This document shows positions 18,545 to 27,063 of a stretch of 64,000 bases of DNA, piece after piece (position 1 is the first letter of the stretch; each line of letters opens with the position of its first letter). Made by a program: the position numbers and the translations under genes. The DNA comes from Reinekea marina. GTDB lineage: Bacteria; Pseudomonadota; Gammaproteobacteria; Pseudomonadales; Natronospirillaceae. The notes beneath the pieces were generated by a model that worked only from the letters and a program-made list of their open reading frames with translations, searched no databases and was not told the origin of the DNA. The DNA lies in contig NZ_JAUFQI010000001.1 of NCBI RefSeq assembly GCF_030409715.1, positions 1,797,001-1,861,000 on the forward strand. The letters run 5' to 3'.

Positions 18545-18837
18545 CACTTAAATAGATAGGAGCTTAAAAATTCACGAACAAGCCACAATGCCAAGAACAG
18601 CAACTATGTGTTAACCAGCCTGTTCGATGGCCGCCAAGAGCTTGCGCAATACGCAACTAGCACCATCAACCAAGCAAATTCCAAAGCGTATCTCTAGCTC
18701 ACTTATTTACCGAACCAAGTTGCCGGTTTGTATGGCCAACTATTGGCGCAAAACCTCTATCAATCCGGCAATAAAGAAACCAAAGTCAGCGGGCACCTAA
18801 AAGGCTTACCAACTTTTTAGGACAGGCACTTTAAAAC
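18545..18837 (+). pseudogene. Decayed rhs core fragment between two A motifs
   Basis: A degenerate A motif (18545-18569) is followed by an rhs core piece from about 18580 (HNAKNSNYVLTSLF) to 18810 (GHLKGL). It is broken by an in-frame TAG where other copies read CGTCAG. It ends abruptly at a good A motif, 18811-18836 (GGACAGGCACTTTAAAA), after which the unit 6 core begins at the same rhs position. No toxin is attached. Confidence 0.7.
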
Positions 18838-18945
18838 AGCAACTATGTATTAACCAGCCTGTTCGATGGCCGCCAAGAGCTTGCGCAATACGCTACTAGC
18901 ACCATCAACCAAGCCGATTACCAAGCGTACCGTCAGCTAACGTAC

Positions 18946-20220
18946 TTGCCGAACCAAGTAGCCGGTTTATATGGCCAACTGTTGGCTCAAAACCTATACC
19001 AAGCAGGTAATAAAGAAACCAAAGTCAGCGGGCACCTAAAAGGCTTACAAGCAAAACTGTACTTCCACAGCGATTATCAAAACAGCACGCTTAGGGTGAG
19101 TGGTGTTGATAGCCAAAACAACTACGGGTTCCGTTACAACGCCTATGGCGTAGTCTCAAGCCAATATCAGAGCGATGACGATGATTGGGATGATGACGAC
19201 TATAGCGCCAGCAGCATCCACACCCGAACCAACAACTTAATACCGTACCAATACACCGGTAAATACCGTGAAAGCATCAGTGGCTTTAACCACATGGACG
19301 CACGTTGGTACAACCCTAAAGTAGGGCGGTTCATCCAATCCGATCAATACAATCACGCGAATTTAATGCTGCCAAAAGGCGCACAAAGTGAATTGATGCG
19401 GTATATTGGGCGAAGCCAAGGTGACTTGTTGAAAGACCCAGCACAGCAGATGCGTTATGGGTATGTGAGTGGGAATGCGTTGCGTTGGGTGGATCCGTTG
19501 GGGTTGTGTGATACCGGCATCAGCCAAGACCAGTGGGTAGCAATGCAATCAGATGCTGACGCTCAATCACAGTATGTGCAGGGCTGGGTAAGCAGCATGC
19601 AAGGTACAGGTGCTATAAATTCAGTTGATGAATTGAGCTATTGGGCAGAGCAAACGACCACAGCACCAACTCCAGAAATGGCCGCATCTGTCACTGGGTC
19701 GGTGTTAGCTGAAAAGCTCGTTTATTCTGATGACGCTTGGGAAACGTTAGTCATAGGTGCAGCTGCAGGAGGCCGAAGAGTACCTGTAAATAGCCATTTA
19801 TCAGCAAACCCAACAACAAGAATGACTGCGAGGCAAAACCTTGCTAAGTTAGGTGAGGGTAGAGGCAATGAAATTGTTCGGCAGAGTATTGCAAAGGGCG
19901 CAGGAAAAGCATCTGATAAAGCTCCCGACTTCGTAGTCTCACCAGGAGGTACTGCGTTCCCTGTACCCAAAGATGCTACTGGTCCAACGCCTGTTGTGAA
20001 TCCAGGGGGTAAAACCACGGGCAGCGCTTTCACCGGTGGTAAAGGTGGCGCGAATGGAAAAGTGGATACGATGCGTATCATGAACCCAACGCCTCCGCGT
20101 GGTAAAAGCCCTGGTTATCCGAACGGTAACATCAAGTACGAGAATAAGTCCGGCCAAGGGGTAGACCCATATACCGGGCGTACTCTTTCCAATAAAGATA
20201 GTCACTTTCCAATAGATTAA
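18946..20220 (+). CDS. Rhs core fragment with unassigned toxin (unit 6)
   Basis: 424 residues from a TTG; rhs homology starts at about 18838. DPLGL ends at residue 187. The next ~130 residues (CDTGISQDQW to NEIVRQS) are almost the same as in unit 2, at both protein and DNA level, after which the two diverge completely. The unique tail of about 100 residues contains a Gly/Pro-rich linker, then TMRIMNPTPPRGKSPGYP and YTGRTLSNKDSHFPID. I recognise no catalytic motif, but the compact tail is the likely toxin. The shared pre-toxin region shows a second exchange point inside the CT. Confidence 0.7.
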   Translation: MPNQVAGLYGQLLAQNLYQAGNKETKVSGHLKGLQAKLYFHSDYQNSTLRVSGVDSQNNYGFRYNAYGVVSSQYQSDDDDWDDDDYSASSIHTRTNNLIPYQYTGKYRESISGFNHMDARWYNPKVGRFIQSDQYNHANLMLPKGAQSELMRYIGRSQGDLLKDPAQQMRYGYVSGNALRWVDPLGLCDTGISQDQWVAMQSDADAQSQYVQGWVSSMQGTGAINSVDELSYWAEQTTTAPTPEMAASVTGSVLAEKLVYSDDAWETLVIGAAAGGRRVPVNSHLSANPTTRMTARQNLAKLGEGRGNEIVRQSIAKGAGKASDKAPDFVVSPGGTAFPVPKDATGPTPVVNPGGKTTGSAFTGGKGGANGKVDTMRIMNPTPPRGKSPGYPNGNIKYENKSGQGVDPYTGRTLSNKDSHFPID

Positions 20221-20233
20221 GGACTGAATATTT

Positions 20234-20539
20234 ATGGCTGCCCTACAGATTTTGATTGGTCTTATTATCAGTGAGATTGAGGAAGTACATGACTATATTC
20301 AGATTGTATTTTCTGATGGTACGACACTGAGTATTTTCAATAACTATGTCTATGACGGTGGTTCAGTATTAGGTATTGAAGGTAAGGAAGTTAAATCTGT
20401 AGAGGAGTCTGGTGACGGCATTTTAATTGTTGTTGATGACGGTAGATCTATTTCAATCGGTTTAAAGGATGACGATTACAATGGGCCTGAAGCAATGGTG
20501 TTAAGGCAGGAGGGGAAGTCTCCTGTTGTTTGGAACTAA
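20234..20539 (+). CDS. Putative immunity protein of unit 6
   Basis: 101 residues, 13 bp after the toxin, with AAGGA about 10 bp before its ATG. Acidic and soluble, with repeated strand-turn segments (IQIVFSDGTTLSI, ILIVVDDGRSISI) that look like an internal repeat of about 50 residues. Likely cytosolic. Role inferred from position; family not recognised. Confidence 0.65.
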   Translation: MAALQILIGLIISEIEEVHDYIQIVFSDGTTLSIFNNYVYDGGSVLGIEGKEVKSVEESGDGILIVVDDGRSISIGLKDDDYNGPEAMVLRQEGKSPVVWN

Positions 20540-20644
20540 TTTAATGTTCCAAAGAGTGGAAAAGGACTAGATACACGAGGTTACGCTAACTCTCTGGACA
20601 GGCACAACATAGTAGGGTTATAAGCCAATCGTAAGCTCACCTAC
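20540..20644 (+). repeat. Cassette junction 6 with a partial A motif
   Basis: Only CTCTGGACAGGCAC (20592-20605) of the A motif remains, followed by a short segment and the rhs core at about 20630. It is an eroded junction. Confidence 0.5.
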
Positions 20645-21079
20645 TTGCCGAACCAAGTTGCCGGTTTATATGGCCAACTGTTGGCTCAAAACCTATACCA
20701 AGCCGGCAATAAAGAAACCAAAGTCAGCGGGCACCTAAAAGGCTTACAAGGCAAACTGTATTTCCACAGCGACTATCAAAACAGCACACTGAGAGTAAGT
20801 GGCGTTGATAGCCAAAACAACTACGGGTTCCGTTACAACGCCTTTGGAGTAGTTTCAAGCCAATATCAGAACGGGAATGATGATGGCTGCTACAGCGCCA
20901 GCTGCATACACACCCGAACCAACAACTTAATACCGTACCAATACACCGGTAAATACCGCGAAAGCATCAGCGGACTTAACCACATGGACGCTCGCTGGTA
21001 CAACCCTAAAGTAGAGCGGTTCATCCAACCCGATCAATACAATCACGTGAATTTAATGCTGCCAAAAGGCGCACAAAGT
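20645..21079 (+). pseudogene. Rhs core fragment without a toxin (unit 7)
   Basis: A core copy from LPNQVAGLYGQLL to MLPKGAQS, cut by an A motif at 21080-21103 (AACTTAATAGGACAGGCAC). The frame runs on into the next fragment and stops at 21175 without reaching DPLGL, so no CT remains. The Asp-rich tract is replaced by QNGNDDGCYSASC, shared only with the fragment at 22545. Confidence 0.7.
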
Positions 21080-21103
21080 AACTTAATAGGACAGGCACTT
21101 TAT
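21080..21103 (+). repeat. A motif joining two rhs cores
   Basis: AACTTAATAGGACAGGCAC plus TTTAT directly fuses the cut core of unit 7 to a new core copy starting at the LAQNLYQ position. No immunity gene lies between, so a deletion or insertion used this motif as its edge. Confidence 0.7.
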
Positions 21104-21215
21104 AGCTCAAAACCTATACCAATCAGGCAACAAAGAAACCAAAGTCAGTGGGCACCTAAAAGGCTTACAAGCTAAACTGTACTTCCAAAGCGATTATCAA
21201 AACAGCACACTGCGC

Positions 21216-22151
21216 GTGAGCGGCATTGATAGCCAAAACAACTACGGGTTCCGTTACAACGCCTTTGGCGTAGTCTCAAGCCAATATCAGAACGATGACG
21301 ATGATTGGGATGATGACGACTATAGCGCCAGCAGCATACACACAAGAACCAACAATTTAATACCGTACCAATACACCGGTAAATACCGTGAAAGCATCAG
21401 TGGCTTTAACCACATGGACGCGCGTTGGTACAACCCTAAAGTAGGGCGGTTCATCCAACCCGATCAATACAATCACGCGAATTTAATGCTGCCGAAAGGC
21501 GCACAAAGTGAATTGATGCGGTATATTGGGCGCACGCAAAGTGATTTGTTAAAAGACCCTTCTCAGCAGATGCGTTATGGGTATGTGAGCGGGAATGCGT
21601 TGAGATGGGTGGATCCGTTGGGGTTGGCACCAGATAAAGAAATTGATGTTGTTGGGTTTGTAGTTATTGACTCTACATCTGAAGCAATTGATCATTATTA
21701 CAACGGCTATGGTGTGCCAGCGGCCTTAGGTGAATACACTATAAATGCTGTAATTAATAATGATACCCACAAAGGAAAAGAAGACAAAATCATTGCTGGT
21801 AATTCAACTAGTTTAAGCGGGGATTATGGCATCAATTTGACTTGGAATTTAAATACTTACCACGTAGGAGATACTCCAATTGTGTATAAAACTATATGTG
21901 ATAGCTATGAAACTTGTAAAACTACATTTACTGCTTTCTCAAATGATGGTTTCTGGGATGCCGATATTTTTGCAAATGACGATGATGGTCCTGGTCCCGA
22001 AGCAGAATATGAAGGTGGCGTAGTATATCCATACATTCCTTATGAGTGGACAATAGAGTACGATAATCCATATCCTACAGAAGCTATTCCATGGCAACCG
22101 TATGACCCATGCCGAAGTGATAAACCGAAAACTACAGGGGCGCAATCATGA
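21216..22151 (+). CDS. Rhs core fragment with unassigned toxin (unit 8)
   Basis: 311 residues; rhs homology begins at about 21104 and the frame offers no supported start. DPLGL ends at residue 137. The CT (138-311) contains GYGVPAALGEYTINAVIN, YGINLTWNLNTYHVGDTPIV and a Cys pair (CDSYETC), ending in an acidic and Pro-rich tail. I have a loose memory of similar rhs tips but cannot name an activity. The membrane immunity gene overlaps its stop by ATGA. Confidence 0.65.
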   Translation: MSGIDSQNNYGFRYNAFGVVSSQYQNDDDDWDDDDYSASSIHTRTNNLIPYQYTGKYRESISGFNHMDARWYNPKVGRFIQPDQYNHANLMLPKGAQSELMRYIGRTQSDLLKDPSQQMRYGYVSGNALRWVDPLGLAPDKEIDVVGFVVIDSTSEAIDHYYNGYGVPAALGEYTINAVINNDTHKGKEDKIIAGNSTSLSGDYGINLTWNLNTYHVGDTPIVYKTICDSYETCKTTFTAFSNDGFWDADIFANDDDGPGPEAEYEGGVVYPYIPYEWTIEYDNPYPTEAIPWQPYDPCRSDKPKTTGAQS

Positions 22152-22525
22152 TAGTTATATATAGCCTTTGGTTCGGGGTTTTTATCTTAGCGATAACTTA
22201 TTTCAGTAAGTTGGTAACTCATAATCGATTGCTCAAATCTTCTTTTCTTTTACTATTTTTTTTATTATTAAGCAGTATTTCGTATCTACTGGTTTTAGAT
22301 TTCTATCTAGAATACAGACTTTGGCAATTTGATTTAGACCAAGACGGTTTCTTCTCCGCAAGAGAATCGACTTCTGAGCAACAAGTGATTTATAAAAAAG
22401 TTATGAATGATACTGGCCGGACTTTTGCACTAATACTGTTTCCAATAATAAATATTATAACTACTTTAATATTCTATATTGGAGGGTTAGGGGTATTGCT
22501 TTATTTAAAGAAAAAAAGAATATAG
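22148..22525 (+). CDS. Membrane immunity candidate of unit 8 with an EF-hand loop
   Basis: 125 residues, start overlapping the toxin stop by ATGA. Three hydrophobic segments at about 1-22, 31-52 and 92-116. Between the second and third lies DLDQDGFFSARE (residues 62-73), a full EF-hand calcium loop pattern with Asp at 1, 3 and 5, Gly at 6 and Glu at 12. The positive-inside rule (basic loop after segment 1, KKKR tail) puts this loop in the periplasm. Inference: the protein guards the inner membrane or periplasm in a calcium-linked way. Confidence 0.65.
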   Translation: MIVIYSLWFGVFILAITYFSKLVTHNRLLKSSFLLLFFLLLSSISYLLVLDFYLEYRLWQFDLDQDGFFSARESTSEQQVIYKKVMNDTGRTFALILFPIINIITTLIFYIGGLGVLLYLKKKRI

Positions 22526-22902
22526 CCTTTGAGGGTAAAACCGAACCATCGATAACACCGATGACCTCAACGGCCGTCGCATAAGGTTAGCCACCGATCT
22601 CACCCAAGTGAATTACGAACGCGATGCGTCGGGCCGCATACATACCCTAACCACGCAAGAAGACCGCTTCGAGTTTGGCTACAACGCCCTTAACCGCGTG
22701 GTGACCAAAACAGCACTCTTCGAGTAAGCGGTATCGATAGCCAAAACAACTACGGGTTCCGCTACAACGCGTTTGGGGTGGTCTCAAGCCAATACCAGAA
22801 CGGGAATGATGATGGCGGCTACAGCGCCAGCAGTATCCACACCCGAACCAACAATCTAGTTCCATACCAATACACCGGCAAATACCGTGAAAGCATCAGA
22901 AT
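22526..22902 (+). pseudogene. Two rhs core pieces spliced together
   Basis: From about 22545 to 22708 the sequence copies the region of unit 1 around 6830-7005 (DDLNGRR to LNRMVTKT). It then jumps at about 22710 to a later core position (LRVSGIDSQNNYGF) and runs to 22899 (KYRESI). It ends at an A motif. No toxin is attached. Confidence 0.65.
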
Positions 22903-23028
22903 AATTTAACAGGACAGGCACTTTAAATTTATCATCAGCATGCCAACAGCAATCATCGTGACAAGTATGGACACGCAATCTAACAGGGTTGGAGTACTAA
23001 TTTAAAAGAAATAATATGGACATATATG
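22901..23028 (+). repeat. A plus B motif block, first copy of a duplicated ~128-bp segment
   Basis: Contains an A motif (22903-22928, TTTAACAGGACAGGCAC), about 35 bp of unique DNA, a B motif (22964-23000, GTATGGACACGCAATC) and an AT-rich tail. The same block, nearly base for base, occurs at 26196-26322, so one is a copy of the other. Here it directly abuts a transposase element. Confidence 0.7.
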
Positions 23029-24298
23029 AACTTAATAGGACAGACACTTTAATATTAATAGTCAGCAAGTTAACTGTAATCACTAGTACTATGAAGTGAT
23101 CCTGTATCTTTTGTTATTCTTGATTGACGCAGGCGTTAAAAGCGCGAAATTCAGGATGCACAAAGCCTTCAGCTCCCTGAATTATTGGGATCTGAATATG
23201 AAGTTGGTATTAGCTAAGAATAGGGCTAGTAGCAGGCACTCTCTGGTACCCCAGATGCGTACATTTAAACTTCACGGAACTTAATGAGCCTGCCATGACT
23301 TTAAAACTGGTTTCAAAATACTTCACATTCTGAAGCCAGTTTTTAGGGTCTATCTTTAACCGCTCAAGAATAGGCGGAAGTGATTGGTCAATAGCGCCGC
23401 GCTTGTCGTTTCTTAAAATTCGGCCAGTCCAATCTAATAACTCTAAATAGTCGGTGAGTTTAAAAGGAAGGCCGGTAGGCATGGGTTCACGCGGGTTCCC
23501 GATGAACATCAGTAAAACGTTAGGCTGGGTAAGATTTAAGGCGTCTGGTTTGGTACGTTTCGCTGCGTCGATCCGTTTTTTAGCTGAGGTGTGTTCAGAG
23601 GTTTCTGGGCTTTCAGCCATTTTCGCTCGCATAGGGTTAAGATCAACGTAAGCCAAACAGGCTGCTAGGGCTTTGTCGTCCAATAGCGCTTGCGATTTAA
23701 AGCCCTGGTCCGCATCCGGTTCCCAGAATTTGCCAGTACAAACATCTTCGCGGTTGGCCTCACGGGCAATGTGTTCATTGAGTACCTTCATGAACCAACT
23801 GATGTTACCCAGCCGTTCGCGCCATTGCTCGGCCATTTCATTGACCACATGTAATTCAGCCTCACACAGATCATCACCACGAACGTAGCGATTCACTAAT
23901 AGATTGCCTCTAAACAAACCAGACCAACGTTCAAGCACTTCAAAATCGGTTAACTGCGCTTGTTTTGCGCTATTTATAAATAGCACCACATGATAATGGT
24001 TAGACATAACCGCATAAGCACACACATCAATGCAAAACACTTGGCCGAGCGCTAATATCTTCTGCTCAACCCAGCTTCGACGGTGCTCATAGCTTACTTG
24101 GGTATAAGGATCTAACCCACACAGAAAGGCTCGACGAACACAGCGAGACACGCAGTAATAATAGGGTGTAGCGTCAACGGCGATCTGACACTTCCTTGGT
24201 TTTGGCATAATCGAATCCTTGAGTATGCAACGTAGGCTGTATATATAACCAGTTGTTGGTGTAAACGTCAAGAGTTAGAGTGTGTGTCCTGTTAAGTT
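23029..24298 (-). mobile_element. HUH transposase (RAYT-like) element, copy 1
   Basis: 1270 bp. The left end is AACTTAATAGGACAGACAC (23029-23047); the right end, read inward on the minus strand, is AACTTAACAGGACACACAC (24280-24298), an imperfect inverted repeat with 17 of 19 matches. Both flanks lie in rhs-array DNA: the A/B block on the left, and the rhs core (ATGGGTATGTGAGTGGG) immediately on the right. It carries one transposase gene and is nearly identical to the copy at 28652, apart from a 12-bp length difference and scattered changes. Confidence 0.8.
23210..24271 (-). CDS. Y1/REP-associated-type transposase, copy 1
   Basis: 353 residues; the likely true start is the Met of MPKPRKCQIAVD at 24208, because the upstream codons lie in the element's terminal region. 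YAVMSNHYHVVLFIN is the HUH metal site (His-x-His) and CLAYVDLNPMRAKM carries the catalytic-type Tyr of the Y1 (TnpA_REP) family. The C-terminal half (FKLTDYLELLDWTGRILRND) is typical of the longer proteobacterial members. Relative to copy 2 it has EPDADQG in place of EGR at FWE-FKSQ, from 12 extra bases. Such enzymes nick single-stranded hairpin ends and move REP-like DNA. Confidence 0.85.
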   Translation of the reverse strand: MTFTPTTGYIYSLRCILKDSIMPKPRKCQIAVDATPYYYCVSRCVRRAFLCGLDPYTQVSYEHRRSWVEQKILALGQVFCIDVCAYAVMSNHYHVVLFINSAKQAQLTDFEVLERWSGLFRGNLLVNRYVRGDDLCEAELHVVNEMAEQWRERLGNISWFMKVLNEHIAREANREDVCTGKFWEPDADQGFKSQALLDDKALAACLAYVDLNPMRAKMAESPETSEHTSAKKRIDAAKRTKPDALNLTQPNVLLMFIGNPREPMPTGLPFKLTDYLELLDWTGRILRNDKRGAIDQSLPPILERLKIDPKNWLQNVKYFETSFKVMAGSLSSVKFKCTHLGYQRVPATSPILS

Positions 24299-24998
24299 TT
24301 ATGGGTATGTGAGTGGGAATGCGTTGCGTTGGGTGGATCCGTTGGGGTTGGATGGAAGGTCGACAACATTGGAAATTCTTTCAGCACCGGTTGCTGGAAT
24401 TTCAGGACTAATTACATTGCTTGCGACTGGTGACATTGATGCCGCGGCTGGAGTTCAAAAAGGCGTAACAGAAAGCTTTGTAGATGGAACAGCTTTTAAC
24501 AGAGCATCTAGTGCTGCTGTCGCTGAATTGGGCATTTTAGGTGCTTCTGGTCAACTTGCTATTGGGGTGATGGGGACTCCAGTAAATAAATTTGTGCGAG
24601 CTGGCACTCTTTCCCATGGGGTAGGGAACTATATGGGAAGTGTAACAAACCTAAGTAATGTAATTTATGGTACAAGTGAAGAAAATAATATCGTTAAAGA
24701 GGGATATAAAGCTGTTTCTGAAGCGATAACGGGTAATGAAAAAGCTGGAGAATTAACTTTTAACTTAGTTGACTTAGGGCTCGGACTAGCAGTAGCAAGT
24801 ACTCAAGTACCTAAAAGTGGGAGTGCTGTTATAAAATCTGGTCCTAATCCTCTAAAATTGGAAGCGCATATTGAAAAAACCATGATAACAGATGCAGCCG
24901 GGTGGGTTATTGCAAATGATATTTATCAATTAGGATCAACTCTTGTTAACACAGTAAAGTCTGCTTTGAATAATAATGATGAGGAATGTCAAAAATGA
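24282..24998 (+). CDS. Minimal Rhs fragment with hydrophobic toxin (unit 9)
   Basis: 238 residues from a GTG that lies inside the transposase element's right end: the first six codons come from the terminal repeat and then YGYVSGNALRWVDPLGL follows (DPLGL ends at residue 23). The CT (24-238) is rich in Ala, Gly and hydrophobic residues, with IVKEGYKAVSEAITGNEKAGELTFNLVDLGL. This resembles DUF4225-type rhs tips, a low-confidence memory. A membrane action is plausible, as the next gene encodes a small membrane protein. It has the least core of any unit. Confidence 0.65.
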   Translation: MCPVKFYGYVSGNALRWVDPLGLDGRSTTLEILSAPVAGISGLITLLATGDIDAAAGVQKGVTESFVDGTAFNRASSAAVAELGILGASGQLAIGVMGTPVNKFVRAGTLSHGVGNYMGSVTNLSNVIYGTSEENNIVKEGYKAVSEAITGNEKAGELTFNLVDLGLGLAVASTQVPKSGSAVIKSGPNPLKLEAHIEKTMITDAAGWVIANDIYQLGSTLVNTVKSALNNNDEECQK

Positions 24999-25237
24999 TT
25001 GTATATGTTTTTCTTCTGTTTATCTTAAGCTTAACTGGGCTGCGTTGGTTCATCATTCGGAAAACGAATAAGAAAAAGATTTTCTTAAATGTGGTTATTA
25101 CCGTTGTTCAGTTTGTTCTCGCTGTTGCCTGTATGTTTTATCTTGATAATGAGCAGAGAATAGTTTGGGTAATCATAGCTATAACGATTGATAACTTTTA
25201 CTTCAGGAAGCTAAGTGATCGCAATCAAAGGAATTAG
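24986..25237 (+). CDS. Small membrane protein, putative immunity of unit 9
   Basis: 83 residues, overlapping the toxin by 13 bp, with GAGGA six bases before its ATG. Hydrophobic segments at about 4-20 and 33-54, with a third weaker one at 59-70, make it an inner-membrane protein. Position and membrane nature fit immunity to a membrane-active tip. Family not recognised. Confidence 0.65.
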   Translation: MSKMIVYVFLLFILSLTGLRWFIIRKTNKKKIFLNVVITVVQFVLAVACMFYLDNEQRIVWVIIAITIDNFYFRKLSDRNQRN

Positions 25238-25373
25238 AGTCATTGATGATCAAACCGCTCTGAACACTTAGGTCAATCTACCTCCTTATCTGCAACTCAA
25301 TAATTAATATGGACACACACTCTATAGACACAGGAGCACAATGTTTGGACAGTAAGATATATAGGCAAAAAAG
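25238..25373 (+). repeat. Cassette junction 9 with a B motif
   Basis: A B motif is seen at 25303-25335 (TTAATATGGACACACACTCT). No A motif or rhs core follows; the next gene is an orphan membrane protein, so the junction seems to have lost its core. Confidence 0.5.
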
Positions 25374-25823
25374 ATGAACTCTATAATTATTTATGAAACT
25401 AGTAAATTCTGGCAGCATAGGTATTTAATTTGGTATCTACTCTTAACACTAGTTTTATTTGTTTCTGCAAGCTATTTTCGAGGACAAATAGATAGTTTGA
25501 GTTCGCTGGTTGGATATCTGGGATTATGTTTTGTCCTAGCTGTTTATTTCGTTGCTGCTTATTGGAGTGAACGAAATATAGTCAACAAGATATATTTTGA
25601 TCAAACCGTCAAAGAATTATTGGTTATAAATGCAGTCTTCCAAAGATTTGAAGTGAGTATTTCTGATATATATAGCATTAGGGAGTTGGATGCCAAAGAC
25701 AAACTGAATAAATTAGGTTCTAGAGAATGGGTTATTGAGGCTAGAGGTAATTTGAGATTTTCAATATTACCTGCTTCAAAAGGATTCGAAGAACTATCTA
25801 ATTTATTGCAAAATACTAACTAG
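25374..25823 (+). CDS. Orphan membrane protein, possible immunity gene
   Basis: 149 residues. Two membrane segments (about 17-33 and 44-64) are followed by a soluble tail of about 85 residues with alternating strand pattern (FDQTVKELLVINAVFQRFEVSISDI, REWVIEARG), like small PH/YcxB-type proteins. It has no toxin gene in front, only a B motif, and is AT-rich like the immunity genes. It may be an immunity gene that outlived its toxin. Function unknown. Confidence 0.55.
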   Translation: MNSIIIYETSKFWQHRYLIWYLLLTLVLFVSASYFRGQIDSLSSLVGYLGLCFVLAVYFVAAYWSERNIVNKIYFDQTVKELLVINAVFQRFEVSISDIYSIRELDAKDKLNKLGSREWVIEARGNLRFSILPASKGFEELSNLLQNTN

Positions 25824-26576
25824 TTTGTTGGCAAATATCCTAACGGACATATCCTAACGGACAGGCACTTTAAAATTCCAAAACCAGCACCAACCGCACC
25901 CGCGATGTAAAACTGTACAATGAGCGCGGTGAAGTCATCGCCATCGCCTTCCAACGCCCGCAAACCAGCAAAGGGCTGAAGAAAGGCTACCAATACGGGT
26001 TCGACACAGATTACAAACGCGAACAACTAATATGGACACGCACTCTAGCAAGATTTGAATGCCAATTTAGATGTTATAAACTTAATAGGACAGACACTTT
26101 AATATTAATAGTCAGCAAGTTAACTGTAATCACTAGTACTATGAAGTGATCCTGTATCTTTTGTTATTCTTGATTGACGCAGGCGTTAAAAGCGAAATAA
26201 TTTAACAGGACAGGCACTTTAAATTTATCATCAGCATGCCAACAGCAATCATCGTGACTAGTATGGACACGCAATCTAACAGGGTTGGAGTACTAAATTA
26301 AAAGAAATAATATGGACATATATAGACGCCCTATTGATGTCAACCAATATCACCTCCGACAGCTAAGACTTCTGAGCTGTAAATTATCTTTTCTCTACTC
26401 ACTAGCCTCTCTCAATTATGAGCAGTCGTACTGACATATATTCAGCTTCACTTTGGAAGTATTATAAGTTTACTTCCGAGCCTGATGAAAGCCGCACCTG
26501 ACACTCTAAAACACGCACTCGGTAAATTATTAGGACGGGCACTTTAAAACTCAAAAATTTAAAGTAACCGACAGGC
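25824..26576 (+). repeat. Mosaic of rhs shred, element ends and A/B motifs
   Basis: No gene is supported here. In order: a short tandem duplication of TATCCTAACGGACA (25836-25858) running into an A motif; an rhs piece at about 25874-26024 (TKTSTN to QRE) with a small internal deletion; a B motif at 26026-26063; the first 116 bp of the transposase element (26079-26194); the duplicated A/B block (26196-26322); about 200 bp of AT-rich DNA I cannot place; and an A motif at 26525-26550 (TTATTAGGACGGGCAC). Confidence 0.65.
26079..26194 (-). mobile_element. Left-end fragment of the transposase element
   Basis: Matches 23029-23144 almost exactly, from AACTTAATAGGACAGACAC to GCGTTAAAAGCG, then breaks into an A/B block. 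It contains no transposase coding sequence, so it is a solo end. Confidence 0.75.
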
Positions 26577-27063
26577 CACAAGGCAAAAAACAGCAAGTAT
26601 GTGTTAACCAGCCTGTTTGTTGGCCGCCAAGAGCTCGCACAATACGCAACCAGCGCCATCAACCAAACCGATTACCAAGCGTACCGTCAGCTAACAAGTA
26701 GCCGGTTTGTATGGTCAACTATTGGCTCAAAACCTCTATCAAGCAGGCAATAAAGAAACCAAAGTCAGCAGTCACCTAAAAGGCTTACAAGCCAAACTGT
26801 ATTTCCACAGTGATTATCAAAACAGCACACTGCGCGTGAGCGGTGTTGATAGCCAAAACAACTACGGGTTCAGTTACAACGCCTTTGGGGTAGTCTCAAG
26901 CCAATACCAGAACGATGATGATGATGATAAAAACGAAGGTTACAGCGCCAGCAGTATTCACACCCGCACCAACAACCTAGTTCCATACCAATACACGGTA
27001 AATACCGTGAAAGCATCAGCGGGCTTAACCACATGGACGCGCGTTGGTACAACCCAACAGTAG
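26577..27063 (+). pseudogene. Frameshifted rhs core, upstream part of unit 10
   Basis: Core sequence starts at about 26577 (TGHKAKNSKYVLTSLF). A 14-bp deletion near 26694 removes the LTYLPN codons, and one missing C near 26996 (TACACGGTAAATA instead of TACACCGGTAAATA) shifts the frame again. The core therefore cannot be read through to the toxin in one frame, and this unit is disabled except as a recombination donor. Confidence 0.75.

Noticed and set aside
23096..23284. 62-codon plus-strand frames in the transposase elements (also 28719-28907)
   Set aside because: They lie in the element's non-coding left part and run into the transposase gene's 3' end; conservation between the two copies is explained by element identity.
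25238..25373. A riboswitch or small RNA before the orphan membrane gene
   Set aside because: Only a B motif and AT-rich DNA are visible; no conserved aptamer-like pairing was found.
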